Shown here piece after piece: positions 42,350 through 51,632 of a stretch of 64,000 bases of DNA. This DNA comes from CAYLPJ01 sp964385465 (GTDB taxonomy: Bacteria > Planctomycetota > Phycisphaerae > SM23-33), in assembly GCA_964385465.1 (NCBI GenBank), contig CAYLPJ010000003.1:62001-126000 (forward strand), written 5' to 3'. How positions within the stretch are numbered: position 1 is the stretch's first letter; each line of letters starts with the position of its first letter. Both the position numbers and the translations under genes were made by a program. The notes below the pieces were generated by a model that saw nothing but the letters and a program-made list of their open reading frames with translations, was not told where the DNA came from and ran no database searches.

Positions 42350-44790
42350 TTCACGTAAAGCTTCGCGAAGGCGCGGGGGACGTGGAAGCTCGCTCGGCCG
42401 GTCGGGGAGAAGGCGGAGTGTTCCACGCCGCTGTCTCGCTTGCGCTGGCGGCAGAGGTTGAAGTACCACGGCAGGCCGGCGGTGGGTTTTCGGCCGACGA
42501 CCTGGTGGAGCGGGTCGTCGGTCCGTGCGACGACGGGGATGCGGATCTCGACGGTCCAGAAGTCCTCTCCGACGTGGGTGGCCACTTCGGCCTGCGACTG
42601 CCAGCGGAAGTCCTTTCGCCCGGCGGCGCCTCGGTCGAGGTCGGCGACGGCGCCTGCGGGGTTGACCGCGATCTGGTAGTACGCGTGGGATTCGGTCTCG
42701 AGGAGGATCTCCACCACGTCGCCGCCCCAGATGGCCGGGTCGTCGTTGCGGCGCGTGGCCACGTTGACCGTCGGTCCGGTGCGGTCGCGGCAGCGGACGG
42801 CGAAGTAGGCGCTGCCGTCGTTGCCCCAGGCGGCCCTGAACGTGGTGCCGAACAGCGGCCTCCGCCCGGTCTGGAGCTCGGCGAGGCGCCCGGTCGCGCG
42901 GCTGAAGACGTTCTGCCAGAACGGCTCGTCCAGCTTGCCGTCGATGGTGATTCCCGCGGCATCTCGGGCCATGCGAAGCTCGGGCCCATCTGCCCGAGGC
43001 CGGCCGAGCTGGCGGGCCTTGGAGCGGAGCCCGTCGAGATAGTCGCCCACCAGGGCCAGCCGCCGGGCGCAGGTGGACGCGGGGTCGGCCTCGGCCCGGG
43101 CGGCGTCGAACAGCTCCAGGGCCCGGTCGGCGGGGGCCTTGTCGGACGCCATCGCCTGCCAGTTCGCCTCGCAGTACTCGAAGAACGCCTTCATCCGGGC
43201 GCCGGCGGGCCCGTAGAAGAGGCGGCAGTATTCGTCGAACAGCGGGCGGACGTCCGGCTCCCAGAGCATCCGCGCGGTGAAGTACATATGGAAGTGATTG
43301 AAGCCGGGGGCGTGGAAGCCCTTGCCCGGAGAGAACCACACATCCTCGCCGAGCGACTTGCCCTTCAGCCGGTTGACGCTCCGGCCGATCAGGTGAGGGA
43401 CGTACGTGGGCAGGTACCATCCGCGGGCGGTAAAGGGGTAGTTCTCGAAGTTGACGATCGGGTTGTCGGTCCTGGCCAGCCACGCCTTCACCAGTTCCCG
43501 CACTTCCCGTCGGCCCTTCGGGTCGGCCTCCTGAATCCGCCTCCCGCCGACGATGCACACCTGCACATTCGGGTGGAGCCTGGCGATTTTCAACGGCGGC
43601 AGCTTGTAGGCGCCGTACGCGGCGTTGAGGACCTTCTTGTCCGGGTGGGTCCTGGCGATCTCCCCGGCGACCCGGTTGACGTAGCCCCACACATAGTCCG
43701 ACAGCCGGCCGCGGGGGCCGCGCTCGGGCGTGTCTTTGCCCTTGCACAGTTCGCACTCGCACATCCGCGTGTAGCCGTCGGGAGGCATGACGGAGACCAC
43801 GTCGTATTTGTAGTGATCGAACATCGTGCGGACATACCGCAGCGTCTCGCGGAAAAGGGCATCGCTCGAATAGCAGAGCTGGTTGAGCCGCTGGCCGTCG
43901 GCGTTGTCACGCCGGCCGCCGTACAGTGCATAGAACTCGGGATGCGCGTCCCGCACGGCTTTCCGGTGGGTCATCGTGTGGAGGCCGTGGGCGATCTGGA
44001 AACCGTACGGGTCCCGCGTGCCCAGGCGCATGGCCCACATGGCGCTGTCGCGCCCGTGCACCCCGAAGCGAATGTAGAACCGGCGTATGGGGAAAGCGGG
44101 CCGGAGCGTGCAGTCGATCTCGGGCAGCGGAATGGTGGTGCGCTCGGGCACGACCTCGCCCAGCTCGCCCGGCATGTACCACCGGACGCCGAGCCCGCGG
44201 AGGAAACTACAGACGGCGTTGAAGGATCCGCGTTCGTCGAAGGCCCAGACGTGAACCGGTCCGGCGTCGCCGGGGGCGGGGCGGGGCCTGCCGGCTTCCC
44301 GCGCCCTGCCGGTGTAGTTCTTGTACATCCGGGACATCGGGTTGCCCCAGCGCTCGCCGGTGATGGCGTCCCAGGCGGCGAGGACCTTGCCGCTCCTCCA
44401 GTGGGCATTGCTGCGGGCCCAGGGCTCGATCGGCGTGAACTCGGTATCGTCGCCGATCAGCACCAGCCAGGCGTCGCCGGAGACGATCCGACAGGCGCCG
44501 TGGGGCAGGCCCTTGGGGGTGATGCCGAGCTTGTCGGTATGGCGGCTTCGGCCGACGAAGACCGCCACGCGGTTGCCGGCGGGCCGGTGCGTGATGGCCA
44601 GCCTCGCCCCGGAGATCTTCTGCACATAGCGCTGGAGCTCCCTCGCCGCCAGCAGGGCGGTGCGGGACGCGTTCTCGGCGACCACGATATCCGCCCGCGC
44701 CCGGCCGTCCCGGACGAGGAATCGTCCGCCGGCCGCTGTCGAGGCGGCGAGATACAGCACGCCGAACGTGGCGAGAAGGCGGATTCGCAT
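42346..44790 (-). CDS. secreted DUF4838 protein with C-terminal carbohydrate-binding domain, 814 aa
   Basis: Signal peptide at about 1-21 (MRIRLLATFGVLYLAASTAA). Next comes an alpha-glucuronidase-like N-terminal domain (ADIVVAENASRTALLAAREL), then a TIM-barrel DUF4838 region about 130-560 with the hallmark cysteine stretch MCECELCKGKDTPERG. The C-terminus, from about 620, is a CBM9/DUF1083-like sugar-binding domain (GITIDGKLDEPFWQNVFSRA, YFAVRCRDRTGPTVN). DUF4838 proteins are related to GH67/GH20-type glycosidases and are abundant in planctomycetes and Bacteroidetes; the substrate is unknown. It is exported. It follows the metallophosphoesterase gene by 37 bases. Confidence 0.82.
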   Translation of the reverse strand: MRIRLLATFGVLYLAASTAAGGRFLVRDGRARADIVVAENASRTALLAARELQRYVQKISGARLAITHRPAGNRVAVFVGRSRHTDKLGITPKGLPHGACRIVSGDAWLVLIGDDTEFTPIEPWARSNAHWRSGKVLAAWDAITGERWGNPMSRMYKNYTGRAREAGRPRPAPGDAGPVHVWAFDERGSFNAVCSFLRGLGVRWYMPGELGEVVPERTTIPLPEIDCTLRPAFPIRRFYIRFGVHGRDSAMWAMRLGTRDPYGFQIAHGLHTMTHRKAVRDAHPEFYALYGGRRDNADGQRLNQLCYSSDALFRETLRYVRTMFDHYKYDVVSVMPPDGYTRMCECELCKGKDTPERGPRGRLSDYVWGYVNRVAGEIARTHPDKKVLNAAYGAYKLPPLKIARLHPNVQVCIVGGRRIQEADPKGRREVRELVKAWLARTDNPIVNFENYPFTARGWYLPTYVPHLIGRSVNRLKGKSLGEDVWFSPGKGFHAPGFNHFHMYFTARMLWEPDVRPLFDEYCRLFYGPAGARMKAFFEYCEANWQAMASDKAPADRALELFDAARAEADPASTCARRLALVGDYLDGLRSKARQLGRPRADGPELRMARDAAGITIDGKLDEPFWQNVFSRATGRLAELQTGRRPLFGTTFRAAWGNDGSAYFAVRCRDRTGPTVNVATRRNDDPAIWGGDVVEILLETESHAYYQIAVNPAGAVADLDRGAAGRKDFRWQSQAEVATHVGEDFWTVEIRIPVVARTDDPLHQVVGRKPTAGLPWYFNLCRQRKRDSGVEHSAFSPTGRASFHVPRAFAKLYVK

Positions 44791-44827
44791 GGTCTGGCGT
44801 CCGCGGCCGCAGGGGCCGGGTGACGGG

Positions 44828-46870
44828 TCAACGTTTCAAGTGCCGGGCGGCCGTGAGGTCCTTCACGCGGTCGATCACCTCGCCGCGGGGGTTGAGCACC
44901 TCGAGGCCGACGCCGTCGGGGCCGGCATGGAAGAGCACCACATTTTCCTGGGAACTGTAGAGGTACGCCGCGGGCCCGGCGTCGGTTTTGTGCCAGTAGG
45001 TGTTCCAGGGCGTGGGTTCCTCGGCGTAGTAGGGGGCCCCGCCTCCGCCGGAGGTGATGAACCACAGCGGCGTGGGCAGCTCCAGCGGGCGGGCAGGCTC
45101 GTCCCCGGTCCAGTCGATTCGCCCGTCGCCGTCGCGGTCGTCGCGCGAGGGCTCGCCGAGGGGGACCTGGGCGTCGACGAGCAATCTGTAGTATGCGTGC
45201 TCGTCGCTGCCGAGGATGGCCACCACCTTCCCGCACTTGGACGCCGCCCGGATCAGGCGGTTGCGGACCTCGAGGATGCCGTTCTTCTCGGGCACGAGCC
45301 TGCCATCCCTGTGGACGACGGCTCGGACGGTGTTGTCGCCGTGATACCACATGGCGTCCTTCACGTGCCCGCCGCAGGGCAGGACGGGCTCCTGGGCGAA
45401 GAGGAACACGTGGCGGACGTTCGGGTCCGCGGCCGCGGCGTCGAGGCGGGCCTCGATCCAGTCGAGCTGGTCGTCGAAGATGTACCCCTCGGGCGAGCCG
45501 CCGACGAGCTCTGCGGCGTTGGTGTACCAGTAGTTGTTGTTGAAGCAGAGGACCATCACGGGCCCGTAGCGGAACGTATACACATTTTCGGCATAGGGCG
45601 GGCGGCGGGGATCGGCGGGATCGGGGGCGTCGGCGGGGTTCACGAACGCGCGGGCGAAGACGGCCTCGGCGCTGTGGGTGGCGTAGGGCCAGCGGTCCAC
45701 GCCGACCGGCCGGATGCGGTTCTTCCGGTCGGCGACCATGAAGGTCGCCAGCAGGGCCTCGTGGTTGCCCATGCCCACCAGGACCGGGCGGGTCGCCCAG
45801 AAGCCGGTCATCGCCTGCTTCCAGGCGTAGAGCTGCCCGCGGAAGTCCTCCCGGCTGGTCGTGTAGCCGTTGATCAGGTCCCCGCCCATGACCCAGAATC
45901 GCGCCCCGCGCGCGGCGGCCAGGGCCGCGGTGCGCTCCAGCGTGGTGTAGTTGATCCCCATGTAGGTCTGCATTCCGCCGCCGACGCCCTCCCGGCTGTC
46001 GCCGCAGTAGGCGAAGGTCACGGTGGCTTCGGCGGAGGTCGGCGGGGTGCGGACCGTCCGCGGCGTGGTCAGCCGGCCGGCGATGCGCAGGCGGTAGGTG
46101 ACGGCGGCGTCGGCGGGAAGGTCGGGCAGGGCGATCTCCTGGCGGCGGGCGTCGGGGTCGCCGGCGACGGTCCGCCCGTCGCCGAGCACCACCGCAACGG
46201 CCGCGGGGGTGTCCAGCTCGAAGGAGATGACCGCGCGGGAGGGGTCCTCGCTGCCGGCGAGGTGGACGTGGGGGCCCTCGACCAGCGAGGGCAGCTTCGC
46301 ATAGCCCTCCTCGCCACGGGCGAAGGAGGCGAACGTGTCGTACACGCCCAGCGGGCGGTCCGCCCCCTCGCGGGCGAGGTGCAGGTCCAGGCGAACGCAC
46401 ACCGTGCCGCCCCGCTGCCAGCCCTCGCTGTTCTTCTTGGGCTGGAAGAGCTCGTCGAGGTCCAGCTTCGCCCGGCCGCGGGCGATCCTCGCCTTCAGGC
46501 GGAACCGCTTGTAGGGGTACGTGGTCTCGGCGGCCTCGAAGGGGTACGGCCCGTAGCAGGCCGTGCCGTGGATGTCCGCCGGGTCCACCTTCGTGCCGTC
46601 CAGCAGCCGGCCGACGCCGGTGAGGTCCACGGTCAGCCCGCCGTCGCCCCCGCGGACGGCGCCGTGAACGGTTCCCAGGGGCAGCAGGTTGCGGATGGCG
46701 TAGTAGGGGACGGCCTTGCCGGCGAGGAGCTTGTCGGCGTCTACGGGCATCGCGCCGGACTTGCCGGCGACGGCCTGGCGGAGCTCCTCGTCGGGGCGCG
46801 GCTGGGCGAGCGCGGCGGCCGCGGCGGCCGCGACGGAGGCGACGATGGCGCAGACGATGCGGTTTGTCAT
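44828..46870 (-). CDS. secreted calcineurin-like metallophosphoesterase, 680 aa
   Basis: Signal peptide at 1-22 (VCAIVASVAAAAAAALA). An N-terminal beta sandwich of about 250 residues is followed by a fibronectin-like linker and then the metallophosphoesterase domain. The metal motifs are VTFAYCGDSREG (Asp), MGGDLINGY (Asp), VLVGMGNHEALLA (Asn-His) and ILGSDEHAYYRLL (the final His). Similar exported proteins with Ig-like N-termini resemble purple acid phosphatases or phosphodiesterases; the substrate is not readable. It is probably in the operon downstream of transketolase (82-base gap, with GAGG before the ATG) and upstream of the DUF4838 gene. Confidence 0.85.
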   Translation of the reverse strand: MTNRIVCAIVASVAAAAAAALAQPRPDEELRQAVAGKSGAMPVDADKLLAGKAVPYYAIRNLLPLGTVHGAVRGGDGGLTVDLTGVGRLLDGTKVDPADIHGTACYGPYPFEAAETTYPYKRFRLKARIARGRAKLDLDELFQPKKNSEGWQRGGTVCVRLDLHLAREGADRPLGVYDTFASFARGEEGYAKLPSLVEGPHVHLAGSEDPSRAVISFELDTPAAVAVVLGDGRTVAGDPDARRQEIALPDLPADAAVTYRLRIAGRLTTPRTVRTPPTSAEATVTFAYCGDSREGVGGGMQTYMGINYTTLERTAALAAARGARFWVMGGDLINGYTTSREDFRGQLYAWKQAMTGFWATRPVLVGMGNHEALLATFMVADRKNRIRPVGVDRWPYATHSAEAVFARAFVNPADAPDPADPRRPPYAENVYTFRYGPVMVLCFNNNYWYTNAAELVGGSPEGYIFDDQLDWIEARLDAAAADPNVRHVFLFAQEPVLPCGGHVKDAMWYHGDNTVRAVVHRDGRLVPEKNGILEVRNRLIRAASKCGKVVAILGSDEHAYYRLLVDAQVPLGEPSRDDRDGDGRIDWTGDEPARPLELPTPLWFITSGGGGAPYYAEEPTPWNTYWHKTDAGPAAYLYSSQENVVLFHAGPDGVGLEVLNPRGEVIDRVKDLTAARHLKR

Positions 46871-46952
46871 CGGGACCTCACGGACGCTCGCGTCTCCGGG
46901 CGCGCCCGGCGGCCCGCATGGTTCGGCCGTCTCGGGCGGGACGGGCGGCGAG

Positions 46953-48905
46953 CTATTCGCTCTTGTCGAACACGGCCTGTGCGGCGTTGGCGATGTCCTC
47001 GGCGTCGAGCCCGACGAGCTTGAGGGTCTCCTCAGGGGTCTTGGCGCTCTTCGGGATGGAGCGGACGACGAGGCTGGTGACCATCACGCCGAGGTCGCTG
47101 CGGGCGGCGGCGGCGGTGATCTCGTCGGCGACGCCGCCGATGTAGTTGTCCTCGACGACGAGGATCTGCCCGCGGCAGTCGTCGCCGATGCGGAGGATCT
47201 CGTCGGTCTCGAGGGGGATGCTGTAGGCGTCGATGAGCGTGGCGCTGAGCCCGGCGCGTTCCTCGAGGAGGTTCAGCGCCTGGCGGCAGACGTGGACCAT
47301 GTAGCCGCTGGCGACGATGGCGAGGTCCTCGCCGTCGACGAGATGCTTGAACCCGCCGACCTGGAATTCCTCGTCCTCGTCGTAGAGGAAATCGACGTCC
47401 GGGCGATGCGTCCGCATGTAGCAGAACCCGTCGAGGTTGGCCATCAACTGGGTGAGCTTGAAGGCGCTGACGGCGTCGCAGGGGAGCATCATGCGGCAGG
47501 CGGGCTGGCCGTCGACGCGGCGGGTGCGTGCCAGGGCGCGCATGAAGGCGAGGTCGGGCAGGCCCATCTGGCTGGGGCCGTCGGCGGCCAGCGAGACGCC
47601 GGCGTGGGAGCCGCACAGCTTGATGTTGGCGTGGGAGATGACCGCCATTTCCAACTGGTCGTACGCGCGGACGAGGAACTTGGCGAAGCTGGAGACGAAG
47701 GGGATCTTGCCGGCCGCGGCGAGCCCGGCGGCGGCGGAGACCATGTTCTGCTCGGCGATGCGTGCCTCGAAGAAGCGGTCGCCGTGCTGCTTGGCGAAGT
47801 ACTCGGCGAAGGTCGAGTTCTTGACGTCCCCGTCGAGGGCGACGATGCGGTCGTCCTTGCCCAGCGCTGCCAGGGCGGCCCCGTAGGCCCGCCGGGTGGC
47901 GAGCTTCTTGTTTTCCAGGGCGCTGTCGAGGCCGACGGCGGTCAGCGCGTCGGCGAAGGAGCCGGCGGAGATCGGCGCCATGGTCCTGGAGGGTTCGAGG
48001 CGGGAGGGCGTCTGGAGTGCGACGGCGGGGGTGTCGTCCATGTCGGCGACGCCCAGCTCGGCTGCCTTGGCGTCGAGGTCGGCCATGGCCTGGTCGATCT
48101 GCTCTTCCTTCAGCGGCTTGCCGTGATAGTTGCTCTGCTGGAACTCGTTGACGCCCCAGCCCTTGACGGTCTTTGCGACGATGGCGACGGGCTTGTCGCC
48201 CGGCTCGGCGTTGAGGGCCTCGAAGACCTCGTCCCAGTTGTGCCCGTCGATGGTCTTGACGTCGAAGCCGAAGGCCTCGAGCTTGCGGGCGAGCGTCTCG
48301 GCGCCCTGCTGGTCGGAGACGTAGTCGCTCTGGGCCTGCCCGTTGCAGTTGAAGACGGTCCGCACGGCGGTGAGCTTGTGATCGGCGATGAAATCGAGGG
48401 CCTCCCAGACCTGTCCCTCGCGGGCCTCGCCGTCGCCGCAGATGCAGTAGACGGTCCGCCCCGTGTTGTCGAGCTCGGCCCCGCAGGCCAGGCCGGCGGC
48501 GATGCTGAGCCCCTGGCCCAGCGAGCCGGTGGCGGCGTCGAAGAAGGGAAAGCCGATCGCCGGGTTGGGATGGCCGTCAAGGACGCTGTCGGCGGCTCGG
48601 AGCGTCAGGGCGTCCTCGAAGCGGAGGACGCTGGGCTCGTCGGCGGCACCGACGAATCCGCCGAGGTCGCAGTAGGCGGCGTAAACCACGGGCACGGCGT
48701 GACCTTCGGAAAGGACCAGCCGATCTGCGGCGAGGTTCCAGGGGTCCCGGGGCTCGTACTTCATCACCCGGTACATCAGGGCCGTGACGAGATGCACCAG
48801 CGACAACCCGCTGGAGGGGTGTCCGCTGCCGGCCTCGGTGCACATGCGAACCACCTGCTTACCCAACGTGATGACCTTGCGGTCGAGGTCTGTGTAGTCG
48901 GCCAT
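46953..48905 (-). CDS. tkt: transketolase
   Basis: 650 residues. The start at 48905 (MADYTDLDRKVITLGKQVVR) has GGAGA six bases upstream. The TPP/Mg2+ motif is ICGDGEAREGQVWEALDF (GDG...), preceded by GHPSSGLSLVH and the GSLGQGLSIA segment. The C-terminal pyrimidine domain contains ARIAEQNMVSAAAGLA and the DGPSQMGLPD loop. It transfers two-carbon ketol units between sugar phosphates in the pentose-phosphate and ribulose cycles, in the cytosol. The short form (about 650 aa) resembles human-type and archaeal split transketolases joined in one chain. It precedes an exported phosphoesterase and follows PfkB. Confidence 0.95.
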   Translation of the reverse strand: MADYTDLDRKVITLGKQVVRMCTEAGSGHPSSGLSLVHLVTALMYRVMKYEPRDPWNLAADRLVLSEGHAVPVVYAAYCDLGGFVGAADEPSVLRFEDALTLRAADSVLDGHPNPAIGFPFFDAATGSLGQGLSIAAGLACGAELDNTGRTVYCICGDGEAREGQVWEALDFIADHKLTAVRTVFNCNGQAQSDYVSDQQGAETLARKLEAFGFDVKTIDGHNWDEVFEALNAEPGDKPVAIVAKTVKGWGVNEFQQSNYHGKPLKEEQIDQAMADLDAKAAELGVADMDDTPAVALQTPSRLEPSRTMAPISAGSFADALTAVGLDSALENKKLATRRAYGAALAALGKDDRIVALDGDVKNSTFAEYFAKQHGDRFFEARIAEQNMVSAAAGLAAAGKIPFVSSFAKFLVRAYDQLEMAVISHANIKLCGSHAGVSLAADGPSQMGLPDLAFMRALARTRRVDGQPACRMMLPCDAVSAFKLTQLMANLDGFCYMRTHRPDVDFLYDEDEEFQVGGFKHLVDGEDLAIVASGYMVHVCRQALNLLEERAGLSATLIDAYSIPLETDEILRIGDDCRGQILVVEDNYIGGVADEITAAAARSDLGVMVTSLVVRSIPKSAKTPEETLKLVGLDAEDIANAAQAVFDKSE

Positions 48906-49044
48906 TCTGCTCTCCAACCGTTTGGGGCCTTTCGGCGTATCCGGCATCGGCGCGAACTCGGCGCCGCGTGAATGCAGCAGCCTACCGAAACCCCCCGGGC
49001 AACGCAAGGCGGTTGAAGCGAGGAAAACGCGTTCGGCGAGCGCT

Positions 49045-50211
49045 TTACGCGCCGTCGTCTCCGGCGCCGGGCAGCGTGATGCCGCCGGCGTTGACGGGCG
49101 GGCGGGTCGCCAGCCAGGCCGCCGTGGCGTCCCAGGTGCGGACGCCGCTGATCGCGTCGGGTGCCTGGAGGTTCTGGGCGCCGACCGCGCAGGCGGTCCG
49201 GAGGGCGTCGGCAAGGTCCAGCCCGCGGAGGAAGGCGGCCAGGAACCCGGCGATGGCGCAGTCCCCGGCCCCCGTGGCCGAGACGATCCGATCGACGGCG
49301 TAGCTGGGCTGGAAGAGCTCCATCCCGGCCCAGGCGGCGGGGTCGCCGCAGCGGGCGCGGCCCATGCGGTCGAGGCGGTCGGCGCCCGCCGCGCGGACGT
49401 AGATCCCCCGGTACCCGCACTTGATCATCACCACGGCGGCGCCGGCGGCGAGGCAGCGGTCGGCCAGGCCGGCCAGCAGGTCGGCGTCGACGGCGGCCAG
49501 CAGATCGTCGCCGTCGGCGCCGGCGCGAAGGCGTTCGTAGGCGGGGCGGTCCACCATGAACGCCAGTTCCTCGACGCTGGGGGTGAACAGGTCCACGTCG
49601 GGCAGGGCGGCGTCGAGGATGGCGGGCCAGTCGGCCGCGGCGGCCGGGCCGGCGGGGTCCGGCCAGGCCAGATCCAGGCTCGTGGTCGCCCCGGCGTCGC
49701 GAGCCGTGCCGAGGATCTCGCAGAGGGCGGCGCCGTTGTCGGCGTAGGTCCGGGCCATCAGCGGGGGATAGCCGAAATGCATCAGGCGGGCGCGGGCGAC
49801 GGTCTCGGCGTCGATGTCCTCGGGACCGAACGTGTCGTTGGCGCCGGTGCAGTGCAGGAAGATCCGGTCGATGCCCGGGGGGCTGATCACGACGGTGTAG
49901 GAGCTGTGCTCGCCGTCGGCGACGCTCATGCCGGCCTCGGCGCCGGGGGCCTCGGCGCCGATGCGCTCGAGGATGGCCCGCCCGAAGGCATCGTCGCCGA
50001 CCTTGCCCATCAGCGCGACGCGCATCCCGAGGCGGCGCAACGGGAAGCCGGTATTGGAGACCGGCCCGCCGGTCGAGACCGTTGCCTGCCCGACGGTGAC
50101 CAGCGCGCCGGGGCGGAGCAGCTCGGCCAGCGAGTCGGCCTCGGAGTGGATCTCGGGGGTGATGTCCAGGCAGATGTGCCCGGCGACGACGGCATCGAGG
50201 TCAGGGCCCAT
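49045..50211 (-). CDS. PfkB family carbohydrate kinase, 388 aa
   Basis: The start at 50211 (MGPDLDAVVAGHICLDIT) has GGAGG six bases upstream. It is a ribokinase-like fold: GHICLDITPE, the substrate loop STGGPVSNTGFPLRRLG, MGKVGDDAFGRAI and the C-terminal anion-hole motif VSATGAGDCAIAGFLAA with the catalytic aspartate. It phosphorylates a sugar or nucleoside with ATP; the substrate is not determinable, and it is longer than typical (about 310) through insertions in the middle. Leftward, it is followed 139 bases later by transketolase, which fits feeding of sugar phosphates into the pentose-phosphate pathway. Confidence 0.92.
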   Translation of the reverse strand: MGPDLDAVVAGHICLDITPEIHSEADSLAELLRPGALVTVGQATVSTGGPVSNTGFPLRRLGMRVALMGKVGDDAFGRAILERIGAEAPGAEAGMSVADGEHSSYTVVISPPGIDRIFLHCTGANDTFGPEDIDAETVARARLMHFGYPPLMARTYADNGAALCEILGTARDAGATTSLDLAWPDPAGPAAAADWPAILDAALPDVDLFTPSVEELAFMVDRPAYERLRAGADGDDLLAAVDADLLAGLADRCLAAGAAVVMIKCGYRGIYVRAAGADRLDRMGRARCGDPAAWAGMELFQPSYAVDRIVSATGAGDCAIAGFLAAFLRGLDLADALRTACAVGAQNLQAPDAISGVRTWDATAAWLATRPPVNAGGITLPGAGDDGA

Positions 50212-50390
50212 GTTCGGCCTCCGGGTCGGAAGGGCAGCGTGTGCCGGCAGGACGGGAGCATACCAGCGGCGGCGGGGCAGGTCAACGCCCGTCGCCGGGA
50301 GGATCGCCCAGCCCGGATCGAAACGCAAGGTATGTTATTCAAACGAGTTGGCGCATGAAGCGTGGGGGGATTGCCCTACCCGCGAGGCGA

Positions 50391-50420
50391 TTGACATTCC
50401 CTCTGCGGTTCTGCTATACT
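50391..50420 (+). promoter_or_regulatory. consensus-like sigma70 promoter
   Basis: A perfect TTGACA (50391-50396) is followed by an 18-base spacer and TATACT (50415-50420), five of six consensus bases. Transcription should begin near 50427. It is the strongest promoter in the window along with that of lptD. Confidence 0.82.
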
Positions 50421-50426
50421 TCTGCG

Positions 50427-50533
50427 CCGCAGCGGTGCCCGCTGACAACCCGCCCCGACGGGGCTTCGAAACCGGCTGTTTCCCAGCCGTGGCGACCTCC
50501 GGCTCATGCGGTTCGTGTGGGCCGGAGGTTTTT
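50427..50533 (+). ncRNA. candidate short structured RNA or attenuator leader
   Basis: About 107 bases between the consensus promoter and a strong terminator, with no open frame preceded by a ribosome site. It can fold into CCCC-GAC-GGGG, then CGGCTG-TTTCC-CAGCCG, then the terminator hairpin. It matches no riboswitch, 6S or SRP RNA pattern that I recognise. It is either a stand-alone small RNA or a transcription-attenuating leader of the HAD gene, whose start lies 58 bases after the T-run. No second promoter is obvious in that gap. Confidence 0.55.
50496..50533 (+). terminator. rho-independent terminator of the short RNA
   Basis: CCTCCGGC (50496-50503) pairs with GCCGGAGG (50521-50528), and inner CATG/CGTG adds four more pairs around a CGGTT loop. 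Five T residues follow at 50529-50533. Confidence 0.85.
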
Positions 50534-50591
50534 ACAGGCCGGGGGGGATACGGACGCACAGCCGGCAGGGCGCCCGACCGGCGGAGCAACG

Positions 50592-51338
50592 ATGACCCTA
50601 CGCGTGCGAGGCATTCTGTTCGACCTGGGCGAGACCCTCCTGGACTTCGGCGCCGTCGATTTCCAGCGGATGTTCCTGAAGGGGACGAAGCTGGCCTACG
50701 AGCGCGTGCAGCAGTTCGGCCAGCCGGTGCCCTCGTTCGCCGCCTACCACCGCAGGCAGCTCTGGGCGGTGAAGTGGCACCACTTCAAGGGGCACATCAC
50801 GGGGCGGGAGTTCAGCGCCCTCGACCTGATCGCCCGGTCGGCAAGGAAGTTCGGCCAGGACCTCACGGACGCCCAACTGCGGGAGCTGGCCTGGCTGTGG
50901 TACAGGCCGCTGCGGGAGCAGGCCACCGTCGAGCCGGGCCTGGGCGAGATGCTCGACCGCCTTCGGGGCGACGGGCTGACGCTCGGGGTCGTCTCCAACA
51001 CGTTCGTGCCCGCCGAGGCGCTGGACCGCCATCTCGCCGAGGAGGGCCTGCTGGACTGCCTGCCCGTGCGGAGCTATTCCTGCGACGTCGGCTATCGCAA
51101 GCCGCACGCGGCCATCTTCGACGACGCCCTGCGGCGCACCGGCCTGTCGGCCGAGGAAACGCTGTTCGTCGGCGACCGCCTTCGGGCGGATGTCGACGGG
51201 GCGAACCGCATGGGGATGACGTCGGTGCTGAAGGACCCGACGGGGCGGCATCGCGGCTCGCGGATTCGCCCCCACCACCGCATCCGCAGCATCCTCGAGG
51301 TTCCCGCGGTGGTCGCCGAGCACAATCACGGCCCGTGA
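50592..51338 (+). CDS. HAD-superfamily hydrolase, 248 aa
   Basis: A haloacid-dehalogenase-type phosphatase or related enzyme: motif I is GILFDLGETLLDFG, where the second Asp of the canonical DxD is Gly (as in some HAD branches). The cap region is helical (residues 15-110), motif II is GVVSNTFVP (Ser/Thr), the lysine motif is RKPHAAIFDDAL, and motif IV is LFVGDRLRADVDGANRMGM. It most likely hydrolyses a phosphate ester or dehalogenates a small acid in the cytosol. The start ATG follows GGAG by five bases. It lies directly downstream of the promoter-terminator RNA unit, which may control it. Confidence 0.9.
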   Translation: MTLRVRGILFDLGETLLDFGAVDFQRMFLKGTKLAYERVQQFGQPVPSFAAYHRRQLWAVKWHHFKGHITGREFSALDLIARSARKFGQDLTDAQLRELAWLWYRPLREQATVEPGLGEMLDRLRGDGLTLGVVSNTFVPAEALDRHLAEEGLLDCLPVRSYSCDVGYRKPHAAIFDDALRRTGLSAEETLFVGDRLRADVDGANRMGMTSVLKDPTGRHRGSRIRPHHRIRSILEVPAVVAEHNHGP

Positions 51339-51354
51339 GGCCGTCGGCGCGGTT

Positions 51355-51453
51355 TCACAGGAGGGCGGAGGCGGCGTAGATCATCGCTGCGGCCCCGATG
51401 GCGAACATCAGGATCTCGGCGACTTCGGAGAGTATGGAGTACATCATTCGCAT
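51355..51453 (-). CDS. possible small membrane protein, 32 aa
   Basis: A short frame encoding MRMMYSILSEVAEILMFAIG and a further hydrophobic stretch (AAAMIYAASALL), in all one membrane helix. The frame could start earlier but has no good ribosome site; here GAGTG is eight bases upstream. It sits alone in the gap between the HAD hydrolase and the transporter operon, on the opposite strand. Evidence is only length, hydrophobicity and position. Confidence 0.3.
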   Translation of the reverse strand: MRMMYSILSEVAEILMFAIGAAAMIYAASALL

Positions 51454-51548
51454 CACGTCACTCGACAGGTCCCGACCCCGGCGCTTCCAATGTCCTTTAT
51501 CGGCAGATCCCCGTCCGGCGTTGAGGGCAATGAGCCGGCAACGGGGCA

Positions 51549-51577
51549 TTGACAGCCGGCGGCTGCGCGCGTACAGG
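51549..51577 (+). promoter_or_regulatory. possible promoter of the transporter operon
   Basis: TTGACA (51549-51554) is followed by a 17-base spacer and TACAGG (51572-51577). It lies 56 bases before the transporter start. The -10 element is weak. The rest of 51454-51632 shows nothing else recognisable. Confidence 0.4.
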
Positions 51578-51632
51578 GGACGGTCCGGCCCCGCGTGTGC
51601 GTGGCCGCGTCATCGAGTCCGTCGAGGTGCGC

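Noticed and set aside
50212..50390. A divergent promoter for the PfkB kinase gene
   Set aside because: Only poor hexamer matches were found on the minus strand; none is good enough to report.
50427..50533. Known riboswitch, 6S RNA or SRP RNA
   Set aside because: No conserved core (such as the SRP GGAA/GCAG loop or a recognisable riboswitch aptamer) could be found by eye, so it is listed only as an unnamed candidate RNA.
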